In this document: piece by piece, positions 13,807-26,699 of the stretch
Layout: each line of letters starts with the position of its first letter
How positions within the stretch are numbered: the first letter of the stretch is position 1
Origin: JAPUME01 sp027294185
GTDB lineage: Bacteria > Acidobacteriota > Terriglobia > UBA7540 > JAPUME01
DNA: 64,000 nucleotides
Direction: 5' to 3'
Assembly (NCBI GenBank): GCA_963555835.3
Contig: CAUVWZ020000002.1
Location: forward strand, 1,178,001-1,242,000
Notes under the pieces: generated by a model
Database searches by the model: none
What the model was told of the DNA's origin: nothing
Seen by the model: only the letters and a program-made list of their open reading frames with translations
Position numbers and translations under genes: made by a program

Positions 13807-15423
13807 TCAGGATTCTGGATTTCGGCTGGTTCCACGGCCTGAGGATTTTCGGGGAGTCCCCCAGCCTCCCCCGCCGGGGGATTCAATCCGCAAGATATCT
13901 CCACGGCTTGCCGAAAAAGTGGCCTTCGAAGGCAGCTCGGAGATTTTGCCTCGATGAATCAAACGATTCTTCCCCGTCCTGCCAGGCTTTCCACCCGCGA
14001 GTCCGTAAGGGGGAATCCGGCGGCGATCGGAAAGGATCGTCCCGCGCACATCTCCCAGAAATTCAATTTCACGGATAATGCCCTCGCCGCCGCGATAACG
14101 ACCGGCTCCTCCCGACCCTCGGCGAAGCTCATACCGGCGCACGTGGACCGGATAGGCAGATTCGAGGACTTCGATGGGAGTGTTCAGGGAGTTGGTCATG
14201 TGCGTGTGAATCCCTTGCAACCCATCTGAAGTGGGGCGAGCCCCCATGCCGCCCGCAATCGTCTCGTAATAGGCGAAAGGTTTTCGGGTACGGGGATCCA
14301 CGCCGCCGAAAGAGAGATTATTCATCGTGCCCGAGCTGGCCGCCGGAATTTTTCCGGGCAGCGCTGTGGCAAGGGCTCGCAGCAATACATCCACGATTCG
14401 CTGCGATGTCTCAACATTTCCTGCTGCAACCGCGGCGGGCGGCTTCGCATTCACCACCGTGCCTTCCGGGGCGAACACTTCAATCGGAGCCATCAGGCCC
14501 TGACAGGCGGGCACATCCTCTCCCAACAGGCAGCGAAAAACATAAAAGACGGCAGAAGTTGTGATTGCCAGCACTGCATTTACGGGACCACGGGTCGAAG
14601 GAGCCGAACCGGTGAAATCGACCTTCGCCCTACGACCGCTCACGCGCAGCGTCACGCGCAAGCGTATGGGCCTGGCGCTGAATCCGTCGTCGTCAAGAAA
14701 ATCTTCGGCCTGATACACGCCGTCGGGAATGCGCGCCAGCGCTTCCTGCATCAGGCGAGCGGAGTAGCTCTGAAGCGCATCGAGGTAAAATCCGGTCCTG
14801 GAGATTCCGTATTTCCCCGCCAATTCCCCCAAGCGTCTTTCCCCCAGCCGGCAGGCGGCTAACTGAGCCGTCAGGTCCCCCTCGCGTTCCCGCGGCGTGC
14901 GCACATTGGCCAGTAGCAAAGCCATCGTATCGGGCTCAATTTTTCCCTCCCGAACCAGGTAAACCGGGGGAATCCGCAGACCTTCCTGGTAAATCTCCTC
15001 GCTCAATCCCATCGAGGCGGGCTGTGCGCCGCCGATGTCGGAGTGATGGGCTCGGTTGGCCACATAAAACAGTGGCGAGCGCGACCCGCCGACCCCAATC
15101 GGCATCACCAGCGTGATGTCCGGCAGATGTGTGCCACCCGCATAAGGGTCATTCAGAATCGCAATGTCGCCCGGCACGAGATTCAGAGCTTCCACCGCGG
15201 TCGAAACCGAGAATGGCATCGAGCCCAGATGCACGGGCATGTGATCACCCATGGCCACCACTCGCCCCTTGGAGTCGAATACAGCGCAGGAATAATCCCG
15301 TCGCTCTTTGATGTTGGGCGAAAAGGCGGAACGCCGAAGCGCCGCGCCCATCTCCTCGGCCACCGAATGGAACAGGTTCTTGAAGATTTCCAGTTCCTTG
15401 GAATCGACGGATTTAATGCGCAT
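13807..15423 (-). CDS. hyuB: hydantoinase/oxoprolinase B subunit
   Basis: 538 residues, the normal length for HyuB/N-methylhydantoinase beta subunits. The start RIKSVDSKELEIFKNLFHSVAEEMG and blocks RRDYSCAVFDSKGRVVAMGDHMPVHLGSMP, NDPYAGGTHLPDITLVMP and FVANRAHHSDIGG-type sequence (YVANRAHHSDIGGAQP) are diagnostic. The family hydrolyses hydantoins, 5-oxoproline or similar lactams with ATP together with the A subunit. The gene overlaps the end of hyuA by 11 bp, giving coupled translation. The last 20 residues (RKSSGRGTSRN) are a family-atypical tail. The substrate is not predictable. Confidence 0.92.
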   Translation of the reverse strand: MRIKSVDSKELEIFKNLFHSVAEEMGAALRRSAFSPNIKERRDYSCAVFDSKGRVVAMGDHMPVHLGSMPFSVSTAVEALNLVPGDIAILNDPYAGGTHLPDITLVMPIGVGGSRSPLFYVANRAHHSDIGGAQPASMGLSEEIYQEGLRIPPVYLVREGKIEPDTMALLLANVRTPREREGDLTAQLAACRLGERRLGELAGKYGISRTGFYLDALQSYSARLMQEALARIPDGVYQAEDFLDDDGFSARPIRLRVTLRVSGRRAKVDFTGSAPSTRGPVNAVLAITTSAVFYVFRCLLGEDVPACQGLMAPIEVFAPEGTVVNAKPPAAVAAGNVETSQRIVDVLLRALATALPGKIPAASSGTMNNLSFGGVDPRTRKPFAYYETIAGGMGARPTSDGLQGIHTHMTNSLNTPIEVLESAYPVHVRRYELRRGSGGAGRYRGGEGIIREIEFLGDVRGTILSDRRRIPPYGLAGGKPGRTGKNRLIHRGKISELPSKATFSASRGDILRIESPGGGGWGTPRKSSGRGTSRNPES

Positions 15424-17506
15424 GGGGCCTCAGCACCAGATTGAGATATTCATCCACGCGGCACACGAAACCGGGTGGAACCACTGTTGTTGAGCTGTAC
15501 TCGACCACGACAGCGGCCCCCCTCAGACGTGCTCCCGGTTGCAGACGGTCGCGATCATAAAACGGAGTCGCATGAAGACGCCGGCCGAACCAGGCCGCCT
15601 TCCTCCCCACCAGGGCCTCCTGAAGCCGCCCCCCTCTTTTCGCCCGCATCGGCCGCAGGCGCGGCTTGGGGGTGCGGATGACCAGACGAAGCCTGAGATT
15701 TACGATTTCCAGCGGGCGCCCCGGATCAGCGTAGCCATACGCTTTTTCGTGCTCACGATGAAAATCTTTTCTGAACCGCCTGGTAAAGGGAACGGCAAGC
15801 TCGTAGCTCTGGCCCGCATAGCGAATCCCAAGCCGGCGTTCGACGTGGGCCGTAGCGTCGGGAAGCTTATCCTTTCTGAGTTGCCTCCGCGCTGCCTGCT
15901 CGAGCTCCCCAAAACCACGTTCAAGACTTCGCAGGAACTTCCGTGCCGCAAGAACGCGACGGTTCACAATTTCAGAAGGAACCGCCAGCAGGACCGAACG
16001 CGAGACATCTCTGATAACGTCTGAGATCAAGATGCCCAGTGCAGAGAACACGCCGGGATTCGGCGGAACGATAACCTTCTTCAGGCCGAGAGACCGGACA
16101 AGGTCTGCGGCGTGCAATCCACCCGCCCCTCCGAAGGCGACCAGCGAAAAGTCCCGTGGATCATGCCCTCGTTCGACTGAAATCACCCGCAGCGCTTTTT
16201 CCATGGTGGCGTTGGAGACGGCGATGATCCCGCGCGCCAGATCGCGCGGATTTTTAAGGCTACCCTTCCTGCCACCTCTCCCTCCTCGTCGGAGGAAGTT
16301 CTCAAAATGCTTTTTCGCCGCCTTCTCATCAAGGGTGAACTCCCCGCCCAGGAAGCGTTCCGGGTCCAGACGGCCAAGGAGCAGATGAGCATCCGTCACG
16401 GCGGGCGTCGTGCCTCCCCTGCCGTAACAGACCGGGCCGGGAACCGAGCCGGCGCTCTCGGGACCCACGCGAAGAGCGCCGCCCGCATCCAGGCGTGCCA
16501 GCGACCCTCCACCCGCACCTACCGAGTGGACGTCGAGGACCGGGACGGCAACCGGCAGATCACCCAGCGTCGTCTCATGGGTCGTGCGGGGAGCTCCGTC
16601 CAGCAGACAGACATCGGTTGAAGTCCCGCCCATGTCAAAGCTGATTGCCCGGCCGATACCCACAGAGTCGGCCAGCCAAGCGGCGGCCACCACCCCTCCG
16701 GCGGGTCCTGAAAGGATCGTGCGCACCGGCTCCCTTGCCGCACGAGCGGCCGTCGTGATGCCGCCGCTTGACTGCATCACATAGACCCGTGTCCCTCCTT
16801 TTTGACGTTTCCCGCCTTCGGTCCTCTTTCCCACGACGAAACGAAGCTTCGTTTCCTGCTCCAGCCGTGCAAGATAACGGCCCAGCCGGGGAGCCAGGTA
16901 AGCGTTAATCACCACCGTCGAAAGCCGCTCGTATTCCCGACACTCGGGAAGGATTTCGTGGGATACCGAGACCGGCAGGCCGAGCTGCCTCAGCGCACGA
17001 GCAACGGCCCGTTCGTTTTGAGGATTTTGGAACGAAAACAGGAAACAGACGGCAACCGATTCGGCGCGGGATCGTTTCACCTGTTGCCGCAGACGTCGAA
17101 TCCCGGCCGGTGTGGGGCGGAGAAGAATTTTCCCGTCGGCGGCGGTTCGCTCCTCGACACCCCACCGCAGAGGTCGAGCGACCAGCGGCGGATCCCGCCG
17201 GACGTCCAGATTGTAGAGTTCGGGCCGGTTCTGGCGGCCGATTTCGATCAAATCCTCAAAGCCCGCCGTTGTAAGGAGAGCCACGCGAGCGCCGTGCCGC
17301 TCCAGCACACTGTTGGTGCCAACCGTCGTGCCGTGAACGAGCGTGAGAGCATCCCCGGGTTTTCGACCGGCCAGATGCCGCGACGCCTGCACAATGGCTT
17401 TAGCCGGATCATCGGGTGTCGAGAACAACTTGAGAATCTTGAATCGGGAGCCGTCCCGGACAACGCAATCCGTAAACGTCCCGCCCGTATCTACGCCAAT
17501 CCGCAT
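15413..17506 (-). CDS. hyuA: hydantoinase/oxoprolinase A subunit
   Basis: 697 residues. RIGVDTGGTFTDCVV at 2-16 is the actin-like ATP phosphate loop, LVHGTTVGTNSVLER and the second nucleotide motif ILSGPAGGVVAA follow, then SFDMGGTSTDVCL and FGGAGGLHA. This is the ATP-dependent subunit that pairs with the B subunit encoded immediately downstream. The start at 17506 fits the first conserved strand. It is divergent from the DUF1592 gene at 17640 across a 133-bp region that must hold both promoters. Confidence 0.93.
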   Translation of the reverse strand: MRIGVDTGGTFTDCVVRDGSRFKILKLFSTPDDPAKAIVQASRHLAGRKPGDALTLVHGTTVGTNSVLERHGARVALLTTAGFEDLIEIGRQNRPELYNLDVRRDPPLVARPLRWGVEERTAADGKILLRPTPAGIRRLRQQVKRSRAESVAVCFLFSFQNPQNERAVARALRQLGLPVSVSHEILPECREYERLSTVVINAYLAPRLGRYLARLEQETKLRFVVGKRTEGGKRQKGGTRVYVMQSSGGITTAARAAREPVRTILSGPAGGVVAAAWLADSVGIGRAISFDMGGTSTDVCLLDGAPRTTHETTLGDLPVAVPVLDVHSVGAGGGSLARLDAGGALRVGPESAGSVPGPVCYGRGGTTPAVTDAHLLLGRLDPERFLGGEFTLDEKAAKKHFENFLRRGGRGGRKGSLKNPRDLARGIIAVSNATMEKALRVISVERGHDPRDFSLVAFGGAGGLHAADLVRSLGLKKVIVPPNPGVFSALGILISDVIRDVSRSVLLAVPSEIVNRRVLAARKFLRSLERGFGELEQAARRQLRKDKLPDATAHVERRLGIRYAGQSYELAVPFTRRFRKDFHREHEKAYGYADPGRPLEIVNLRLRLVIRTPKPRLRPMRAKRGGRLQEALVGRKAAWFGRRLHATPFYDRDRLQPGARLRGAAVVVEYSSTTVVPPGFVCRVDEYLNLVLRPHAH

Positions 17507-17639
17507 GAGCTTCCCGTCTCAGAATTTGCCAGACCGGAATCATAACGTGTGTTGCCGGTTTTAGGTAGTGTAAGCGTGGTTCTTCCTTCTGATTCCGGTT
17601 GAGCGTATACTTGAGTGAATCTCCGAGGGATTTCTTAAA

Positions 17640-21352
<3,713 letters not shown>

Positions 21353-21386
21353 GAACTTCCGTTCGGCAATAAGCCCTTTTCGTTCC

Positions 21387-22229
21387 CTACCGCTGTGTAT
21401 TAAAAACGTCAAGCATAGGCACCGGCCCACCACTGGTGACCACCTGCGGCATGACTCCGTTCCACTTCTCCACAGCGCGTCCCTGAACCTCGATTTTCCG
21501 CAACTCCAGCAATTGCGACGTTATCTGCTCTTTTTGGAGCCTCAGTCCCTCGGCTTCGGCTCGGGCCTTGGCGATTTGCTGTTGCGCTTCGAACTCCACC
21601 CTTGCCAGGGCGTTTTCCGCCTCCAGAGCCTGTTGGACGGCGGTAACTTTCGCCTCAATGGACTGCTGAAAGCCCGCGGAGAATTGAAAGTCGGTGATGG
21701 AGAGCTCCACGACGTTCATCCCCAGTGGAGCTAATCTTTGCGTCACAACATCCTGGAGTGCGCTTTTTACCGCCGGCCTCTGCGTAATCAACTCCTCGGC
21801 GTTGTAGTTGGCCGTGACCGACTTGACCGCCTCCTGGATGAAGGGCTGGATGATCCGGTTTTCATACTGCCGCCGCATGGTGCGATAGATCTCGCCTACC
21901 TGCGAAGCATTCAACTGGAAATTCAAGGTGACTTCCGTGGACACCACCTGCAAGTCCTTGCTGGAAGAGGTGGCGGTCGCGGTGTATTTCTGAATCTGCG
22001 TCGACATCAGAACTACCTGATTTACGAAAGGAAGCTTGAAATAGAGTCCCTCGTCTTTAATGTCTCCCGTCACAGCCCCAAAACGCAACAGAACGCCTTG
22101 TTCACCGGCGCCGACCGTCCCCATGCTTCCTCCCAGCACAACCAGGACAAGCAAAACGATTGCAATCCCGGCTACCTTTTTCCCCAATCCTTTCGGAATT
22201 CCAAGCTCCTGCGCATCGTACGTTGGCAT
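21387..22229 (-). CDS. prohibitin/SPFH-domain membrane protein
   Basis: 280 residues. One N-terminal membrane helix (GIAIVLLVLVVLGGSMG, about 20-36) is followed by the SPFH domain (GEQGVLLRFGAVTGDIKDEGLYFKLPF) and a long charged coiled coil rich in Ala/Glu/Gln (QALEAENALARVEFEAQQQ). This is the prohibitin-type arrangement: a ring-forming membrane scaffold that guards or presents substrates to membrane proteases. No FtsH-like partner is in the window. It is convergent with the DUF1552 gene and stands alone. Confidence 0.92.
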   Translation of the reverse strand: MPTYDAQELGIPKGLGKKVAGIAIVLLVLVVLGGSMGTVGAGEQGVLLRFGAVTGDIKDEGLYFKLPFVNQVVLMSTQIQKYTATATSSSKDLQVVSTEVTLNFQLNASQVGEIYRTMRRQYENRIIQPFIQEAVKSVTANYNAEELITQRPAVKSALQDVVTQRLAPLGMNVVELSITDFQFSAGFQQSIEAKVTAVQQALEAENALARVEFEAQQQIAKARAEAEGLRLQKEQITSQLLELRKIEVQGRAVEKWNGVMPQVVTSGGPVPMLDVFNTQR

Positions 22230-22365
22230 CGCTGCCTCCTTTTCAGATAGAAAAACTATGTTCTTTTTTCAGCTTTAATTGGAATCATAGGCTACTCACC
22301 CATCGCTGTCCAGTTCTTCCCACAGCGAAGAGCCTCCCTTGGGTGGAAAATCAATTTTGTCGATT

Positions 22366-22416
22366 CCATCCATCCCCTATTCATCCCTATCCACCCCTAT
22401 CCATTTCTTTCCATCA
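22366..22416 (+). repeat. imperfect tandem repeat CCCCTATCCAT
   Basis: About four imperfect units of the type CCCCTATCCAT lie in the gap between the SPFH gene and sixA. No role can be assigned. The tract is cytosine-rich and could vary in copy number. Confidence 0.35.
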
Positions 22417-22489
22417 AATCCGGCAGCATCTTTGGAAATTGGCGTAGAATTCCCTCATTCAGCGAACCCTGAAGGAGTTTGTTTCTGTT

Positions 22490-22963
22490 ATGGAGCTTTA
22501 CCTGGTACGGCACGGGACGGCCAAGGCTGAATCGGAAGATCCCAGGCGCGGTTTGACGGAGGAAGGAAAGCAAACCGTCGAGCGCATGGCGGACTTTCTA
22601 GCCGGCCTCCGCATCTCGCTGCATCGAATGGACCACAGCGAAAAACTCCGGGCACGGCAGACAGCGGAAATCATGGCGGTCCGGCTCCAGCCTGCCGAAG
22701 GCGTGCGGCAAGTATCCGGTCTGGCTCCGAACGACGACGTGGAGCCCATTGGCTATGAACTCGAACGGGAATCGAAAAACCGGATGCTGGTGGGCCATCT
22801 GCCCTTCTTAAGCCTGCTGGTTTCGCGGCTGCTGGGGGTCTCGACAAACAAGCTGGTGGTGGATTTTGAAACGGCGGGGGTGGTACGGCTCGACCGTTTT
22901 GGAGGGGGACAGTGGGCGATAAGGTGGGTGATGACCCCCGAATTGCTCTCCAGTCAAAGATGA
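22490..22963 (+). CDS. sixA: phosphohistidine phosphatase SixA-type
   Basis: 157 residues, a short histidine phosphatase. ELYLVRHGTAKAES carries the RHG motif (7-9) whose His takes the phosphate. DHSEKLRARQTAEIM contains the second Arg, and VGHLPFLS the second catalytic His. This is SixA length and lacks the insertions of phosphoglycerate mutases. SixA removes phosphate from His on phosphorelay or PTS proteins; the target here is unknown. The ATG is the first in frame after a GAAGGAG somewhat far upstream. It is monocistronic. Confidence 0.85.
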   Translation: MELYLVRHGTAKAESEDPRRGLTEEGKQTVERMADFLAGLRISLHRMDHSEKLRARQTAEIMAVRLQPAEGVRQVSGLAPNDDVEPIGYELERESKNRMLVGHLPFLSLLVSRLLGVSTNKLVVDFETAGVVRLDRFGGGQWAIRWVMTPELLSSQR

Positions 22964-23019
22964 CCTCCGGAAAACTCCCGGAAGGTATTTCATCAATGAC
23001 AAGGGAAGTGCCTAAATTT

Positions 23020-23115
23020 GTGGGGCCAAGCTCCAGAGGCTAAAGCCCCCGAGGAATGGCAGCTCTCTACGGCACGGCTGATTCGCCGCGGCGAACATGC
23101 CCTGACGACGCCCCT
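23020..23115. repeat. degenerate dispersed repeat with GGCTAAAGCC core
   Basis: The stretch downstream of sixA has GGCTAAAGCC, then TACGGCACGGCTGATTCGCCGCGGCG, shaped like the non-coding repeats common between acidobacterial genes. The core recurs near 13300. There is no coding capacity. Confidence 0.3.
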
Positions 23116-23137
23116 TAGACTCTTTATGAGATAGCTT

Positions 23138-23977
23138 CTAGAACGAGTAGGACACGCTCAAACCCACCGTCCGCGTTCCGGGTTGTGCAACCGGCATTAC
23201 CAGCAAGCGGGATTGCTTCAGTTCCCGGCGCACCACGAAACGTCCGATCAAGTGGCCGAAAACGGCTCCCACGACCACGTCCGAGACGAAGTGGCGGCCC
23301 AGAATAAGCCGCGAGAAACTGACCGTACCGGCCAGAGCGTAACTGCCGTAGCGAACCAGAGGCTTATCCCGGTAACGTTCCGCAACCACCGTGGCCACAC
23401 CCCAGGCGGACATCGAGTGACCTGAAGGGAAGGATAGTCCTCCGTCCCCGAAGCCTCGCTCGATCGCATTGGGATTAGGGTAGGAGTCCGGGCGAGGCCG
23501 TTGAGTGGAGAGCTTCAGGACGTGGACGAGGATGCTTGTATCGACAAACGCCTGCAGGGCCAAACGGCCTGTGTCTTTAGCATAGGGTCGCCCCGCAATC
23601 CTGCCGCCCAGGTAGAAGGCTCCCGCTGCCCCGATGATTCCCACGTTCGTGGCCGACGAGTTGAAGACCCGGTTAAAGCCATCGAAACGGTCGGTTTGCG
23701 CAAAGGCTTCTGCACTGCCTGAATCCGAGGCCACCAGGCCCGCCGTGACACCCACAAACGCCAGCACCGGAAGCAGGTGCTTCCCCCGGGCCACACGAAG
23801 CGGGGAAAGAAAGATGGCTTTCTGGTCTCGCCAGACATCGCGGAAGAATTCCCTTTCCAGAACACCCCGTGACTCGATGGGCTCAGGAAGCGGAGGCGTA
23901 TCTTCCGATTGTGCCCCTAGCGCCCCTTCCCCGGTCGCATAAAGAAACAGCAACCAGGCAAGAACAGAAAGCCTCAC
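23138..23977 (-). CDS. PAP2-family membrane phosphatase
   Basis: 279 residues with a signal peptide (about 1-22, ending ALGAQ). The acid-phosphatase signature is complete: KLSTQRPRPD (motif 1), PSGHSMSAWG (motif 2) and SRLILGRHFVSDVVVG (motif 3). It acts on lipid phosphates such as undecaprenyl or phosphatidyl substrates at the periplasmic face. The N-terminal stretch before the first helices (VLEREFFRDVWRDQKAIFLSP) matches a subgroup that is beta-barrel linked or periplasmic. The protein ends with VGLSVSYSF, a terminal aromatic. It starts at a GTG without a clear Shine-Dalgarno. Confidence 0.88.
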   Translation of the reverse strand: MRLSVLAWLLFLYATGEGALGAQSEDTPPLPEPIESRGVLEREFFRDVWRDQKAIFLSPLRVARGKHLLPVLAFVGVTAGLVASDSGSAEAFAQTDRFDGFNRVFNSSATNVGIIGAAGAFYLGGRIAGRPYAKDTGRLALQAFVDTSILVHVLKLSTQRPRPDSYPNPNAIERGFGDGGLSFPSGHSMSAWGVATVVAERYRDKPLVRYGSYALAGTVSFSRLILGRHFVSDVVVGAVFGHLIGRFVVRRELKQSRLLVMPVAQPGTRTVGLSVSYSF

Positions 23978-24248
23978 GCGGGCGTGGGAATGACCAGGAT
24001 GATATATAGAATTCAGAAGTTCATTCTCCGCAGGAGACCGATCCCGTCCTATTGATTTCCCATCGGCACAGTTGCTGACAACTATACTACGCCAGAATAT
24101 CTCTTCAGAACGGACCTACGAGCTTTGGGAAACCTGTCCGACTCACCTTTTTTCCCAAGAAAACCCTAAAGCCCATCTATTCAAGGGAAAGAAACTATGG
24201 TAGGCTGGCGAAACAAAGGCGAAGCCAAACGTTAGGGGAGGCCGCAAC

Positions 24249-26699
24249 ATGGCATCAACAGGCAACCGAGGGCATTCAATGAAAAGAATTCGGCCCACAA
24301 CCGCTCCAACGCTCCTCGGCGTTTCCTCCGGCATCGAGGATGCCGTGGGGCAACTCCAGAAGAACAGGTCGGTGACCGCCGTCCGCCACTTCCCCGCCCG
24401 GGAGGCGCATTGTTCTCCCTTCCCGGAATTCATCGATCCACGCCTCGTTGACGCCCTGGGCCGAATCGGGATTGGCTCGCTCTACTCTCATCAGGCGGAG
24501 GCGGCAAAGCTCACCCGCCAGGGAAAAGATGTTGTGGTCGTGACACCCACTGCGTCGGGAAAGACTCTCTGCTACAACCTTCCCATCTTCCAGGCCCTTC
24601 TTGAAAATTCCGAGACCCGCGCCCTGTACCTATTCCCCACCAAGGCCCTCTCGCAGGATCAACTGGCGGAAATCAACCGCCTGAGGGATGCGCTGAAGGC
24701 CGACATTCGCGCCTTCACCTACGACGGCGATACCCCGCAGGACGCGCGCAAATCCATTCGTTCGCGGGGGAACCTGGTCATCACCAACCCGGACATGCTT
24801 CACTCCGGCGTTTTGCCCCACCATCCGAAATGGGCGCAGTTTTTTGAGAATCTTCGCTACGTGGTCATCGACGAGCTCCATTCCTACCGTGGCGTATTTG
24901 GCAGCCACCTGGGCAACGTCCTCCGGCGGTTGAGCCGCATCGCCGCCTTCTACGGCTCCCGACTTCAATTTATCTGCTCTTCGGCGACCATCGCCAATCC
25001 GGCGGAGCTGGCCGGCCAAATCCTCGAACGCGAAGTTGTCCTGGTGGATGAGAATGGAGCGCCGTCAGGCGAAAAGCATTTCCTTTTTTACAATCCTCCG
25101 GTAGTCAACGCGAAGCTCGGAATTCGCCGCTCCTACCTGAACGAAACCCGCCGGTTGGCGCAGGTCTTTCTAGGGCGAGGACTGCAATCCATCATCTTCG
25201 CCAACTCGCGGCTGCGGGCGGAAATTCTGGCCAAATACTTGAAGGAAGATTTTGCAGGCAGCCCCGCATCCGACGATACCATTCGCGCCTATCGGGGAGG
25301 CTACCTCCCCCGTGAGCGGCGCGAAATCGAGCGGCGTCTGCGGGAGGGGAAAATTCTGGGTGTGGTGTCGACGAATGCCCTGGAGCTGGGTGTCGATATC
25401 GGCAGCCTGGATGCGGCGATTCTTGCCGGCTACCCCGGCACGATTGCCTCCACCTGGCAACGTGCAGGCCGGGCCGGACGACGCCGGAGCGCGTCGGCGG
25501 CGTTACTGGTGGCTTCGAGCGCCCCTCTCGACCAGTTCATCGTCCAGCACCCGGACTACTTCTTCGGACGCTCGCCCGAGCACGGCTACGTCAACCCCGA
25601 CAATCTGCAAATTCTGCTCGACCATGTGAAATGCGCCGCCTTCGAGCTGCCGTTGCGCGAAAAGGAACGCTTCGGCCGCTGGGACATGAAACCACTTTGC
25701 CGGTTCCTGGAAGAGAGCGGTTTCCTGCATGCCACCGCCGACGGTTGGCACTGGACCTCGGAGTCTTATCCCGCCGACGCCATCAGCCTGCGTTCGATCT
25801 CCTCCGATAACTTCGTGATCGTCGATGAAGAGGGCGGACCAAGGATTATCGGGGAGGTGGATTTCACTTCCGCGCTGACGACGCTGCACGAGAAGGCCAT
25901 CTACCTTCAGGACGGCGATCAGTATCAGGTGGAGCGTCTCGACTACGACGGCCGCAAGGCGTATGTAAAGCCGTGCAACTCGGACTACTACACCGACGCC
26001 ATCTCTTACACGAAGGTCAAGCCGCTTGAGACCTTCGCGCAAGAGCCGCTCGAGGCGGGCGCGAAGTCCCACGGTGAGGTGCAGGTTAACACGCAGGTCG
26101 TCGGTTTTAAGAAGATCAAGTTCTACACGATGGAAAACGTCGGCTCAGGCGAGCTGTCACTCCCCGAGCAGGAGATGCACACCACGGCCTATTGGCTTAC
26201 CCTGTCGCGGGAGCTCCTTGCGAGCCTGCCCTTTTCCGCTTCCGAGGGCACCTATGGCGTCATCGGATTGAGCAATGCGCTGCATGCCATGGCGACGCTG
26301 CTCGTAATGTGTGACGCTCGCGACCTTGGCGCCACGGTGGAAGAAAATCCCCGTGGGGCCGATGAGATCGGTTCGATTCCTCAAGGGCTCAACTCCGATG
26401 AAAACGGGGACGAGGATTCAGCTTCCCGCGCCGGGTCTTCAGCAGCATCGGCTCGCCTGAAGACCTTTTTCGAGCCCAATATCTATCTCTACGACTGCTT
26501 TCCGGGTGGCGTGGGACTGAGTGAGCCGCTTTTCCGCCTGCACGACGAGCTTCTGAACCACACCTGGAAATTGATCGCCGATTGCCCCTGTGAGGAAGGA
26601 TGCCCCTCCTGCGTCGGCCCCGTGGGAGAGGTGGGTGAAAAAGGCAAGCAGGTGGCTCTGGAAATCCTGAAGCATATCCGTGCCGAGCCTGCCGAGTGA
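24249..26699 (+). CDS. mrfA: DEAD/DEAH helicase with DUF1998, MrfA/YprA-type
   Basis: 816 residues. Walker A TPTASGKT is at 99-106, DELH at 208-211, SSATI (motif III) follows, and ARAGRRRS is motif VI (QRAGRAGRR). The C-terminal DUF1998 domain ends with the four-cysteine motif CPCEEGCPSC. This is the arrangement of B. subtilis MrfA, a 3'-5' helicase that repairs mitomycin C lesions independently of UvrABC. GGGGAGG 8 nt upstream supports the ATG at 24249. The next gene encodes the matching exonuclease and overlaps the end by 20 bp. Confidence 0.9.
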   Translation: MASTGNRGHSMKRIRPTTAPTLLGVSSGIEDAVGQLQKNRSVTAVRHFPAREAHCSPFPEFIDPRLVDALGRIGIGSLYSHQAEAAKLTRQGKDVVVVTPTASGKTLCYNLPIFQALLENSETRALYLFPTKALSQDQLAEINRLRDALKADIRAFTYDGDTPQDARKSIRSRGNLVITNPDMLHSGVLPHHPKWAQFFENLRYVVIDELHSYRGVFGSHLGNVLRRLSRIAAFYGSRLQFICSSATIANPAELAGQILEREVVLVDENGAPSGEKHFLFYNPPVVNAKLGIRRSYLNETRRLAQVFLGRGLQSIIFANSRLRAEILAKYLKEDFAGSPASDDTIRAYRGGYLPRERREIERRLREGKILGVVSTNALELGVDIGSLDAAILAGYPGTIASTWQRAGRAGRRRSASAALLVASSAPLDQFIVQHPDYFFGRSPEHGYVNPDNLQILLDHVKCAAFELPLREKERFGRWDMKPLCRFLEESGFLHATADGWHWTSESYPADAISLRSISSDNFVIVDEEGGPRIIGEVDFTSALTTLHEKAIYLQDGDQYQVERLDYDGRKAYVKPCNSDYYTDAISYTKVKPLETFAQEPLEAGAKSHGEVQVNTQVVGFKKIKFYTMENVGSGELSLPEQEMHTTAYWLTLSRELLASLPFSASEGTYGVIGLSNALHAMATLLVMCDARDLGATVEENPRGADEIGSIPQGLNSDENGDEDSASRAGSSAASARLKTFFEPNIYLYDCFPGGVGLSEPLFRLHDELLNHTWKLIADCPCEEGCPSCVGPVGEVGEKGKQVALEILKHIRAEPAE

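Noticed and set aside
22966..23010. Rho-independent terminator after sixA
   Set aside because: The ACCTCCGG/CCGGAAGGT arms pair only with a bulge and no U-tract follows.
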